A DNA stretch of 64,000 bases from Tritrichomonas musculus (lineage: Eukaryota > Parabasalia > Tritrichomonadida > Tritrichomonadidae), in the NCBI GenBank assembly GCA_039105265.1, contig JAPFFF010000028.1, positions 496,001 to 560,000 of the forward strand, given 5' to 3'. The translations under genes were made by a program, and so were the position numbers. Below, piece by piece: positions 40,652 through 49,875 of the stretch (position 1 is the stretch's first letter; the number at the start of each line of letters is the position of its first letter). Under the pieces are notes generated by a model, which saw nothing but the letters and a program-made list of their open reading frames with translations, was not told where the DNA came from and ran no database searches.

Positions 40652-42376
40652 ATGTCGTATCAAAACGCTCAATTTAAGAATACAGGTAATGATGAAGGTG
40701 ATGTTCTCGATTTCTTCAACGATACATTACGTAATTTAGTACAGAAAAATGGTGGTGATAATACTTTCTCATTCGTTACTGAAGAATTTCAAAACAAAGA
40801 TGCTCCAATGCCAATAGGTACAAAAACTCGCATGAAATTAACTCATTCAGGCCATACAATTAGTCAAATCGAAAAAGGATTCATAACAATGAAGATCGAT
40901 TTTTCAGTTAAATTTCAGGATCCCATTTATGCTAATGCATTTGATTTAGACACTGAAGGACTCAATCGTATATTCATTGGATTCAAAGATGCTGTTGAAA
41001 TCATTGAAGATTGTAGATTTTGGGTTGATGGTAAACTTGTTGAAACATATCGTCAAGATCAATTAATTCGTGAATCATTTGCATACAATGCTATCCGTGC
41101 TAGAGAAGTCAAAATTGCATCACCTAAAGCTCATTCATTATGGGAGAAAGTTTCTAAATACTTACCAGGTGTATGTGGTGTTTACATTCCATTGAGACAA
41201 TTTGCAAATAACGCTATTGTACCAGTTCAAATGGAATTAGTTATACCATTCACTGATCAATTAGCATTACAAGCATGGCGTTTATATCCAAATCGAATTT
41301 TAGGTGAAGTTGAAGAAGAAATACGTACATTATTGGAAGCATTAGTTTGGTGTCAAGTTGATCCACTTGCCGTTGCCGATGTTTTAAGATTCATGGATTA
41401 TGAAGTTAATGCACTCTATTACACACCAACTATTTGCCCAATTACTACTCACTTTACTCAAATCAATCGTCCAGCCAAAATTGTTACCAAAATTGAAGAA
41501 AAAGATGAAGATGAAGATGGTGGAGATGGTGTTACTACATTTACTGGAGTTAGTGTTGTTGATAAGAAGTTTAATTTATGGCATATCAAACAAAATACAC
41601 TTCAATTAGCCAGTAATGGATTCATTCGAATTGCTAGAACTAATTGCGCAGGATTTGGTGTTAAGCAAGAAGTTGTTTTGGGATTAATGGAAACACTTAA
41701 GGAACCAATTATTGTACCAGCTCAAGAATTAACTCGTGAAGTATTTGAAGGATTACCAACTGCTAATGGTCTTGAAGTATCTAAATCTGTTCCATTAAGA
41801 AATGCAACTAATATTACAATGATGTTCCCTCGTAATCCTAAAGATTGTACAGTATTTCAGAACATCGTTTATGAAAAATGTCAATTAACTGTCAATAAAA
41901 AGCTATACCCAGATACGGCATTTGATACAACATTTGATGGACGATTCATTCAATATCAATTAATTGCAAATGAATTAGATGGATATATTGAAGCTACTGA
42001 TGAATTCGTTAGATCAATTTCATTACCGCTTAACAAAAGTCCTGAAAATGGTGGTGCGAGATATAAAAGTAGTTCCGCTGCTGATAATACTAGCTTTGGC
42101 ATTAACTTTCAACTTGAACGAGGTAATTCTGGTTATGTGTTTGATGGAATCGATACTGGCTCTCAATCAATTACAATTACATTCAGAGGTAGTCCAATGT
42201 GTAAAGGTAATTTTGATACTTACTTTAATCCTGAAGTTGCTGATGACGGAACTGTTGACACTAATATTCATCCTCCTCAACCAGAAATGTGGATTTGTTC
42301 AGATACTTATTGGACTTGGTCAATTCAAAATGGTGTTAAATATCATCCAACAGGTATTCCATTAGGATATGAATGA
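40652..42376 (+). CDS. Candidate major capsid protein (double jelly-roll type) of the Maverick
   Basis: 574 residues, beta-rich, with no signal peptide or membrane segment. It resembles the large conserved protein of Trichomonas Mavericks, with FKDAVEIIEDCRFWVDGK, ESFAYNAIRAREVK and AWRLYPNRILGE in order. Length, position next to small virion genes and strand-rich character fit the Polinton major capsid protein, but the fold is inferred, not demonstrated. Two Inr-like motifs (TCATTC, TCATAT) precede the ATG by 20-24 nt. The 3' neighbour starts 66 bp downstream on the same strand. Confidence 0.6.
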   Translation: MSYQNAQFKNTGNDEGDVLDFFNDTLRNLVQKNGGDNTFSFVTEEFQNKDAPMPIGTKTRMKLTHSGHTISQIEKGFITMKIDFSVKFQDPIYANAFDLDTEGLNRIFIGFKDAVEIIEDCRFWVDGKLVETYRQDQLIRESFAYNAIRAREVKIASPKAHSLWEKVSKYLPGVCGVYIPLRQFANNAIVPVQMELVIPFTDQLALQAWRLYPNRILGEVEEEIRTLLEALVWCQVDPLAVADVLRFMDYEVNALYYTPTICPITTHFTQINRPAKIVTKIEEKDEDEDGGDGVTTFTGVSVVDKKFNLWHIKQNTLQLASNGFIRIARTNCAGFGVKQEVVLGLMETLKEPIIVPAQELTREVFEGLPTANGLEVSKSVPLRNATNITMMFPRNPKDCTVFQNIVYEKCQLTVNKKLYPDTAFDTTFDGRFIQYQLIANELDGYIEATDEFVRSISLPLNKSPENGGARYKSSSAADNTSFGINFQLERGNSGYVFDGIDTGSQSITITFRGSPMCKGNFDTYFNPEVADDGTVDTNIHPPQPEMWICSDTYWTWSIQNGVKYHPTGIPLGYE

Positions 42377-42442
42377 GTTTCCTTTAGACGTTGTCCATGA
42401 ATTAACCCAATACATCCTTTAATATATTTTTGTTTATCGTAA

Positions 42443-42931
42443 ATGTCAATTCGACGTAATCCAAGTAAATTAAGGAATATATCTTCAAATTTTAATCCTA
42501 AACGTGGCCACACAATTGATGATGCTATTGATTTAAACGGTGATGGGATCATTGATGAGTACGAAAGACAAATGGCTAATATTCAAAACACTGATCCGGT
42601 CATTAAAACATACTACATTACTCGTGATTATGAAAACACATTACCGCCTGAATTTGTGAACTCCAATAATGATAGATATATTTCATTTCAATATTGCAGA
42701 GCTACATGCAAACATTATTTAGATGGTGAAACTGAAGTTCATTGTTCATTTATTCCACGTGATGAATATTGTGATTCATTAGTTTGGAACGCTAATTTAG
42801 TTCCACCTGATGATAACCGAAAATATGAAATCATTTCACGTAGTAATACATTCAAAGTTTGGTTCACTGATGCAGAAGGTAAACGTATTACACCAGATAA
42901 CTTCTCATTGTTCCTCAAGTTAGAGTACTAG
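42443..42931 (+). CDS. Maverick small protein with an EF-hand-like loop (possible minor capsid)
   Basis: 162 residues. The basic N-terminus is followed by DLNGDGIIDEYE at 30-41, a perfect match to the 12-residue EF-hand calcium loop (D1, N3, D5, G6, I8, D9, E12), preceded and followed by helix-compatible residues. The C-terminal 110 residues are strand-rich (TYYITRDYENTLP, KVWFTDAEGKRITPDNFSLFLKLEY) and could form a single jelly roll, as in Polinton penton proteins. The penton role is inference from position and size between capsid and fibre genes. Confidence 0.5.
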   Translation: MSIRRNPSKLRNISSNFNPKRGHTIDDAIDLNGDGIIDEYERQMANIQNTDPVIKTYYITRDYENTLPPEFVNSNNDRYISFQYCRATCKHYLDGETEVHCSFIPRDEYCDSLVWNANLVPPDDNRKYEIISRSNTFKVWFTDAEGKRITPDNFSLFLKLEY

Positions 42932-43036
42932 CGTAGCTTCTACGAAGTATTGACATAGAGTCTTTACGACAGTACTAGCGTAGCTTCGGAACATAGTTCC
43001 TTAGGTTTGAAAAACCTTTCTACGAAGTATTGACAT
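42930..43036. repeat. Intergenic duplicated sequence with mini-hairpins
   Basis: TACTAGCGTAGCTTC and TACGAAGTATTGACAT occur side by side at about 42927-42955. They occur again at about 42973-43036, where about 35 bases containing GGAAC-ATA-GTTCC and AGGTTT-GAA-AAACCT have been inserted between them. Located between the EF-hand and fibre genes. Confidence 0.75.
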
Positions 43037-43078
43037 GCTAATGAAATACATCGTTTATTTTTCTTTAGTGATTCACAA

Positions 43079-46000
43079 ATGACTGGAATACTTACAAAAC
43101 AAAACGCTATTGATCAAGCATTAATTGGTGGTAAAGGTGGTGAACTTACTGAAAACGGATTAATTCAATCATTACATGTTTTTCATGATGCTACATTTGA
43201 TGGACCAACTAAATTTGAAGCTTTTGATGGTGCTAGTGTTACATTTAAGTCTCAACCAATGTTTGAAAAAGATATAAACGTTAATGTTGATGGTGAAATA
43301 GTAACAATGGGAATACTTCAGGAGAATGATAGAAAGCTTGAATTTGCTATTGAATGTGCATCAGATGCTATTAGTTCAGTGGATAGAAGATATGATGAAG
43401 TCATTAAAGCTTTTAATGAAAACATTGATGATATAACTAATTCAATTAATGCACATTTGGACCAAAATCCAGATATCAACAATAACAATAACAATAATGA
43501 TGCATCAACGTTTAACCTTAATGCCAAAGTAACAACTCGTGACATTAACATTGAACCTTCACCGGAACTTGACATTGATGAAACACCAGTTACAATTAAT
43601 GATGTGAATATTGTTATGGGAACTCTAAAGACAAGCATTAATGAATCGTTAACTCATTTTGAAACTAATGATCAAAACATATATCAAAAAACGTTAGAAC
43701 ATGATGATCAAATTAAGATTTTAGATAAAGGATTTCATTTAGTGAATGATGCTTTGGACTCATTTAATGAATCAATCACAAACATTAATGCAGCCATTGA
43801 TGAAAATGAATCTGAAATTACTAAATTGAAAAATGATATTGTAGATATTAATGAAGACGTTGATGATCTTAATGAAACCATTTCAGTATTGAGTAACACT
43901 AAATTGAATCCATCAGATTTGGATGATGCTAAAGATGAACTTAATGCTTCAATTAATGCTTTGAATTCAAAACTCGAATCAGATTATGCATTGAAGACTG
44001 AAGTTAATGCTGTCAATGATAAATTCAGTAATTATACAAACACTAATGATTTGAGTAAGAACTATGCATTAAAGACTGAAGTTAATGCTGTCAATGATAA
44101 ATTCAGTAATTATACAAACACTAATGATTTGAGTAAGAACTATGCATTGAAGACTGAAGTTAATGCTGTCAATGATAAATTCAGTAATTACGATACTAAG
44201 ACTGAAATCAATGAATTACTTACACCTATTAATGAAAGTTTAACATCAGCTTCATCAAACATTAAATCATTAACTGAACGAATCAATGGTTTACAATCAA
44301 CAACTGATACATTAGATAACTATGCATTGAAGACTGAAGTTAATGCTGTCAATAACAAGTTCAGTAATTACACTACTACAAATGATTTGAGTAAGAACTA
44401 TGCATTGAAGACTGAAGTTAATGCTGTCAATAACAAGTTCAGTAATTACACTACTACAAATGATTTGAGTAAGAACTATGCATTGAAGACTGAAGTTAAT
44501 GCTGTCAATGATCAATTTAATACATCAATATCGACCATTAACACAACATTAACAAACAAAGCTGACAAATCATCGTTAGACACATTAGCTACAAATGATG
44601 AACTAACAACTGTTGATGATAAAGTTGATAAATTGCAATCATCATTAAAAGCATTAGTTGATCAAATTCAATTTCTTGATAGATCTCAAGAAAAACATTT
44701 AGATAATAATCCATCCATTAATTATAGTACTAATTCTGAAATTGATGAAACTACTCCAGTAACATATTCAAGACAAAGAACTAGAGCAGCTACACAAAAT
44801 ATAGAAAATGAACGGTCATCCAAAGAGATAAATGATACTGTTGTAAATGATGTAATGGTTGATTGGATTACCACAATGAATGATTCATTTAACCATTTTG
44901 AGGAAAACGATGAAAATTTGATGAATAAATTCAATAATTACTATACATCTGATGAATCTGATAACAAATATGCAACCAAAAATGATATAGCTAATAATTA
45001 TCCAACTAAATCATCAATCACATCATCACTTACTGACACAATTGGACAATTTATGAAGAATGAATTGAAATCCGTTAATTATGGCGATTTAGCCCAAAAA
45101 TATTTAGATTGTATGACATTTCTTGATTCGGAATTCAATTTACAATTCAAAGATGTATTACCTAATAATGCTAAATATGTTATAATTCATTATTATGATG
45201 AAGGTAATTACGCTGGATATGTATTGGTAATTAAATGTATACCACCATATTTGGGAACATTAATGATATATTCACTTACAAGAAATAACGGTACATTAAA
45301 TGATTACAAGATTTTGAATAACATTGATGTGAAAATATCTCATAATGATTCAGTCAAAAAAGATGTCATGGCTCATAGAGCCGCGGATGAAATCCTTGAA
45401 GTTCAAGCATATTATTCATTTATTGCTGTAGGTCGTTATGATGATCCTATTCAAAATAGTATACTAAACAGATTTATGTATTTCAATATTGTTGAATCTG
45501 ATGATGAATTAGCGTATAGTGATTTGATGGGTTCATTAATGAATTTTGGTAACACGTATAACAACGATCGATATATTAAAGCTAATTATCCAACTAAATC
45601 ATCGTTATCTGAATCATTTGTGAGTATATTTACTGAATTTATTAATCATGACAGAACTACTCACAATCATGTTAATGATTTAAAGAAGTACTTAGATTAC
45701 TTTCAAATGTTAGAGGATATGACTAACTTCAGCTTTAAAGCGCCAATACCAGCTAACTCCAAATACTTAATTGCTTATTACTGTATGGCAAGATGGGATA
45801 ATCTCAGTTTTATAGTAGTTGGTGATATCATTAACGGTACAGCTAAATTCATATTATTTGATGATAAGGGAATAATGGCTAACAGTAATGGAACAATTTC
45901 ATTCTTTAACAATAACGGAGTAAATGCATTAGTATTTGATACTAGTTACCCAAGAGTTGATAGAGAAGAATTTCCATGGTTTGATGATCCAGTAAATGAA

Positions 46001-46897
46001 GAAGATCATCCAGAAGTATATAATAACTTCAAGTATTTCAAAATTATAGAATCAACTGATGAATTAGCTTATGGTCATTTAATGGGTTCATTAATGGATT
46101 TATTTGGTGAATATAAGTTAAGTGGATATGTTAAAACTAACGGTAATGCAACCATTAATGGTGCCTTAACAATTACAACTTCAGCAAGTAATATACAATA
46201 CAATCATATAGCTCACATTCTTGCACCAAAAATAACAAATAATCAAGTGGTAACATTACAGATAGGTAAAGAAAGAGATTCAAATAAAGCGATAATAATA
46301 TCATATAAAGAACCTGGTTATGGTGTATTATCATTGTATAATCAATCAGATACTATTTCATTCACCAAAGATATCGTAAATCTACTTAAACCTACAACCA
46401 TATATGGTAATTTAACGGTAACAGGAACTGTAACTAGTAATGGATCAAATACTGTTACTCATTATTGTCCAATTGAAGCTGGTGAAGAGATATCAGACTT
46501 TAAAGTTGGTAAACCTGTATTCTTATCCGGTCATGTGTATAAACGTATTGAAACCAAACGTGATGATAATGGACAACCAATTTATAAATGGATATCATCA
46601 ACTGCAAATGATTCAACTGATTGTATTTGTTCAGTTATTATTGATGGTTCATGGAAGGAATTCGTTGGTGTTATATCTGATGTTGATGAAGAGAATGGAT
46701 GCATTACATTTGTAAGTCATGGAGATGTATTATTCTATGTTGATGATGCAAATCTATATCAAATCGGTGATGTTGTACTTTATGATGGCCGAATATTGGA
46801 TGAAGAATATGCAATGACATTAAAGATTCAACGATCAATTGTTGGAACAGTGATTTCAAAAATAAATGAACATACTTTAGCTGTATTCATGAGATAA
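43079..46897 (+). CDS. Maverick fibre-like protein
   Basis: 1272 residues, mostly elongated. A beta-rich head (1-85) is followed by long coiled coil (85-300). Near-perfect 26-residue repeats (NYALKTEVNAVNDKFSNY) fall in two clusters between about 303 and 480. Two homologous globular segments follow (about 641-830 and 838-1020; each PTKSS, then YLD, then ES-DELAY--LMGSLM). Then comes a TINGALTI/GNLTVTGTV beta segment and a compact C-terminal domain (GHVYKRIETKRDD to the end, containing FVGVISDVDEENGCITF). Trimeric coiled coil plus terminal domain is typical of adenovirus or phage fibres; attachment to a host cell is inferred. Confidence 0.65.
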   Translation: MTGILTKQNAIDQALIGGKGGELTENGLIQSLHVFHDATFDGPTKFEAFDGASVTFKSQPMFEKDINVNVDGEIVTMGILQENDRKLEFAIECASDAISSVDRRYDEVIKAFNENIDDITNSINAHLDQNPDINNNNNNNDASTFNLNAKVTTRDINIEPSPELDIDETPVTINDVNIVMGTLKTSINESLTHFETNDQNIYQKTLEHDDQIKILDKGFHLVNDALDSFNESITNINAAIDENESEITKLKNDIVDINEDVDDLNETISVLSNTKLNPSDLDDAKDELNASINALNSKLESDYALKTEVNAVNDKFSNYTNTNDLSKNYALKTEVNAVNDKFSNYTNTNDLSKNYALKTEVNAVNDKFSNYDTKTEINELLTPINESLTSASSNIKSLTERINGLQSTTDTLDNYALKTEVNAVNNKFSNYTTTNDLSKNYALKTEVNAVNNKFSNYTTTNDLSKNYALKTEVNAVNDQFNTSISTINTTLTNKADKSSLDTLATNDELTTVDDKVDKLQSSLKALVDQIQFLDRSQEKHLDNNPSINYSTNSEIDETTPVTYSRQRTRAATQNIENERSSKEINDTVVNDVMVDWITTMNDSFNHFEENDENLMNKFNNYYTSDESDNKYATKNDIANNYPTKSSITSSLTDTIGQFMKNELKSVNYGDLAQKYLDCMTFLDSEFNLQFKDVLPNNAKYVIIHYYDEGNYAGYVLVIKCIPPYLGTLMIYSLTRNNGTLNDYKILNNIDVKISHNDSVKKDVMAHRAADEILEVQAYYSFIAVGRYDDPIQNSILNRFMYFNIVESDDELAYSDLMGSLMNFGNTYNNDRYIKANYPTKSSLSESFVSIFTEFINHDRTTHNHVNDLKKYLDYFQMLEDMTNFSFKAPIPANSKYLIAYYCMARWDNLSFIVVGDIINGTAKFILFDDKGIMANSNGTISFFNNNGVNALVFDTSYPRVDREEFPWFDDPVNEEDHPEVYNNFKYFKIIESTDELAYGHLMGSLMDLFGEYKLSGYVKTNGNATINGALTITTSASNIQYNHIAHILAPKITNNQVVTLQIGKERDSNKAIIISYKEPGYGVLSLYNQSDTISFTKDIVNLLKPTTIYGNLTVTGTVTSNGSNTVTHYCPIEAGEEISDFKVGKPVFLSGHVYKRIETKRDDNGQPIYKWISSTANDSTDCICSVIIDGSWKEFVGVISDVDEENGCITFVSHGDVLFYVDDANLYQIGDVVLYDGRILDEEYAMTLKIQRSIVGTVISKINEHTLAVFMR

Positions 46898-47095
46898 ATT
46901 AAGTAACTCATTAATTGTATTAAGTTTATTTTTGATTCGCAGCTGAATGAATTCAAAACTTCGTTGGGCCTATGGCCTTTCAAGCAATTCATCTTTGATA
47001 GTGTTAATGATTACACTGATATTATGCATTAATCCATCTTTAATGTTGTCAAACTTAACGTCAGACATTAATTAGCTCTTTATTCATGAGATAAA

Positions 47096-47812
47096 TTAAG
47101 TAACAATTTTATGTGATATACCATATTTAATGAATGTTGAATATATATCATTGTAAGCATACTTCATGTCTTCAGTTTTGCCATCTTTAGTGATTAATAT
47201 TTTTGTAACTTTAATGAATTTTGAGGAAGAAGCAGAGCAACCACATCCAACATCTGAATCATCAATGACTAACTCAACTTTATCACAATCAGTTAACAAT
47301 TTAATCATATCCATTAATAGTTTACTATTGCATACAAGATATGAATTAATTTTCAATTGATTAAGCTCATACATCTGAACAATCATTTCGAGGAATTTAT
47401 TCTTCTTCTCTAACGAATCAAGTTCAAGACTTAAATCTATGAGTCCTTGATCCTGAGCTAAACGGAATGGTTTGTTTATTGGAGGTTGAGATGGAGATTG
47501 AGAACGACCAAGGTCTGGAATTGAAGATTCCCTCTGATCCGTCGTCGGAGGGACAAAGTCCTTGGAACGAAGTTCCGTATACATAGTTTGACCAACATTT
47601 GGAGACTCCGTTGGTTGGCTCGCTTTGGTAAAATTTACGTTTTGATTTAACGGTTGAACATTCGGGTAAAGTGGAATTGATTGAGCTCTTGATGGACATC
47701 GTTGAGGAGGCTTGATGTTTATATTAACGTTTGTATTTTGCTCTTGCTTAATTGTATTATTAGTATCTGTCTCTGATGACAGAATTCTAGCTTGCCTTAA
47801 TGTGTTTGCCAT
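47096..47812 (-). CDS. Maverick protein with disordered N-terminus and C-terminal domain
   Basis: 238 residues. The first 115 are polar and Pro/Gln/Ser-rich. A helical segment (LDSLEKKNKFLEMIVQMYEL) and a C-terminal domain containing GCGCSAS follow. No family is recognised. Divergent from 47859 with 46 bp between starts. Two triloop mini-palindromes (GGAC-AAA-GTCC and GGAAC-GAA-GTTCC) lie within its coding sequence. Confidence 0.5.
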   Translation of the reverse strand: MANTLRQARILSSETDTNNTIKQEQNTNVNINIKPPQRCPSRAQSIPLYPNVQPLNQNVNFTKASQPTESPNVGQTMYTELRSKDFVPPTTDQRESSIPDLGRSQSPSQPPINKPFRLAQDQGLIDLSLELDSLEKKNKFLEMIVQMYELNQLKINSYLVCNSKLLMDMIKLLTDCDKVELVIDDSDVGCGCSASSSKFIKVTKILITKDGKTEDMKYAYNDIYSTFIKYGISHKIVT

Positions 47813-47858
47813 TTCTTTTAATTAAAAATCATCATTAATGGGTTTTTATAATTAGCAA

Positions 47859-48098
47859 ATGGCTTTTGGCAGTTGGTTCAAGAAGTTAGGCCAGAAGATT
47901 AAGAAAGGATTTAAAGACTTCGCTGATGGATTCAAACATGGATGGAATAAAACTAAATCAGTCCTAGAGAAAGTACCAGTAATCGGAAATGTGGCTAAAG
48001 TTATTCCCAAATTCAATAACAAAAATAATCCTGTGTCTAAACATTTTGGTGGTGATGGATACGTTAAATTTGATGATAATGGTAATGTACTTAGTTAG
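47859..48098 (+). CDS. Small amphipathic Maverick protein, paralog B
   Basis: 79 residues starting MAFGSWFKKLGQKIKKGFKD, paralogous to the gene at 40308-40598. Strongly basic amphipathic N-terminal helix, then VIGNVAKVIPKF and a polar tail. TCATTAAT (+1 near 47834) lies 25 nt before the ATG. The last codons overlap the convergent gene 48095-48352 by 4 bp. Confidence 0.55.
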   Translation: MAFGSWFKKLGQKIKKGFKDFADGFKHGWNKTKSVLEKVPVIGNVAKVIPKFNNKNNPVSKHFGGDGYVKFDDNGNVLS

Positions 48099-48352
48099 TA
48101 AAGATGTTTGACAGCTCTATTCAATAATTGACGTACTTTCATACAGTGATCATATTTTTGTTGAATTCGTTGACGTTGAAGTTTAGCTTTTTCTGTTAAG
48201 GGCTCAGGTTTACTTAATACTTTACGATAGTATTGAAGTCTTGAACTAATGGCTTTCAATGTTGGTGTGGCAAATGTTTTTCGTTCATGATGTTGCTTTA
48301 ATGGTGGTAAACTATTGCTGTGGTTCTCTGAACCGGGGACGAAGTCCTTCAT
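48095..48352 (-). CDS. Small basic Maverick protein
   Basis: 85 residues, rich in Lys, Arg and Gln (EKAKLQRQRIQQKYDH), mostly helical; a nucleic-acid-binding role is possible but only inferred. Two triloop mini-palindromes lie in its first codons. Confidence 0.4.
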   Translation of the reverse strand: MKDFVPGSENHSNSLPPLKQHHERKTFATPTLKAISSRLQYYRKVLSKPEPLTEKAKLQRQRIQQKYDHCMKVRQLLNRAVKHLY

Positions 48353-48378
48353 TAAATTTCGTTAGTGATAAACATATA

Positions 48379-48695
48379 TTAGACCTTTTTATAAAAAGAA
48401 ATTTTTTTTGCGATAAAGAATACTTTTTAGCGATAATGATCACTTTTTCATAAAAATGAACTTTTTAACAAAAACGCAAAAATATTAGAATTATTATTTA
48501 AAACCAATGTTATATGATTCTAGACAAGCATATAATATATTTTGGCTATTATAAATTATGTTTTATCAGTTTATTTTTAAGATTTAAAGATTCATTTGTT
48601 TAAGTGAAAAAGTTCTTTTTTTATGAAAAAGTGGAGATTATCGCTAAAAAGTATACTTTATCGCAAAAAAAATTTCTTTTTATAAAAAGGTCTAA
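48379..48695. mobile_element. 317-bp MITE with TA duplication
   Basis: Imperfect terminal inverted repeats of about 90 bp begin TTAGACCTTTTTATAAAAAG. TA flanks each end (48377-48378, 48696-48697), as for Tc1/mariner-type elements. No coding sequence. It lies in the Maverick just past a small gene. Confidence 0.8.
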
Positions 48696-48834
48696 TAAAT
48701 GGTCCAATTAATTAATAAACGGTCTTATCAATTAATAAACGGCCTTTTGTAATGATTTATATTTGTAATTTATTTTTGTTGAATTCATTTGTATCATAAT
48801 TTCGATGCTCTTTGAGATTTTGCTTTTGAGATTT

Positions 48835-49795
48835 AGAACATAGGAAACTCTCATAATCTTTTGAAATTAATATATAATAAAGTATATCATATTATAAGAA
48901 TATTTTAATAGAAAACGTTTCCCTAATTTTGCGTATATACTGAGATATGATCAAAGAAAGTTGCCAAAATTGAGAGGAATTTCTATTCAAATGTAGTATA
49001 ATTTTGTAATTGATTTTTCTCGAAAATTTGGCGGACGATTTTTCTAAAAATTTAATATAATATATAATGCAATGTATACTACTATTTAAGATAAATGTAA
49101 TATACCGGTCATTCGTTGGCTCTGTTCTGGAATCGTTTTTTCCAAAAAAAATCGTAAAATCGGCTAAAAATAGTGTAAATCGCTTTATCTCGGGATATAT
49201 ACTTATAATGCGCAATTTTTTTGCTTAATCGTGTTTTTAACATCATAATAAGACAAATAACCAATTTTTGGGTAAAAATATTGAATTTTGGCCGATATTG
49301 TTAGTAACGAGTTTTTTTGTATTTTTATCTTAATATAAAAAATCTCATTCTTCACGGATAGGAGTTTTTGGTTATTACTCTATATACAATAAGCATACAA
49401 TCCTATAATTTTATAATCATATACAATACAGTAATGCAATTATTGTTATACTAATTATGTAGGTACACCTATTTTTTTTTCTGACATTTAATGCAAAAAT
49501 ACAAAAATCAAATTTTTGAAATATATTTTATTAATAACTCGATGCAAAGCGAAGCTAATAAAAATATAGCAATTGATATATATTAAGATGCTTGCAATAT
49601 ATATTCTTATAATACCATAAATTTTGAAACATTTTTACATTTACGTCTGGAGACTCGTTATGAAAATCACAACTTTTTGAAAGACTCTCCGCCGCGATTT
49701 CGCTTAAAATCTGAAATCATCAATAACTATCTATGGTGAGTATATATTATTAATTTCGAAGCATATCGACATATCTCGAGAGTTTCCTATGTTCT
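48835..49795. repeat. Left 961-bp direct repeat
   Basis: No difference from 51934-52894 was found by eye, with a constant offset of 3099. It contains a 107-codon minus-strand frame also present in the other copy. Confidence 0.9.
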
Positions 49796-49875
49796 ATATT
49801 TTTTTAAAATTTTTGACATGTCATAAAATATTCAAATATTTCTATATATAAAAAGTGAAATGAAAAAATTATCTT

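Noticed and set aside
44312-44515. Minus-strand repetitive frame in the fibre gene
   Set aside because: Antisense of the 78-bp fibre repeats.
48892-49215. 107-codon minus-strand ORF in the left direct repeat (same at 51991-52314) as a gene
   Set aside because: Present twice only because the repeat is duplicated; composition and lack of recognisable motifs do not support coding, though it cannot be ruled out.
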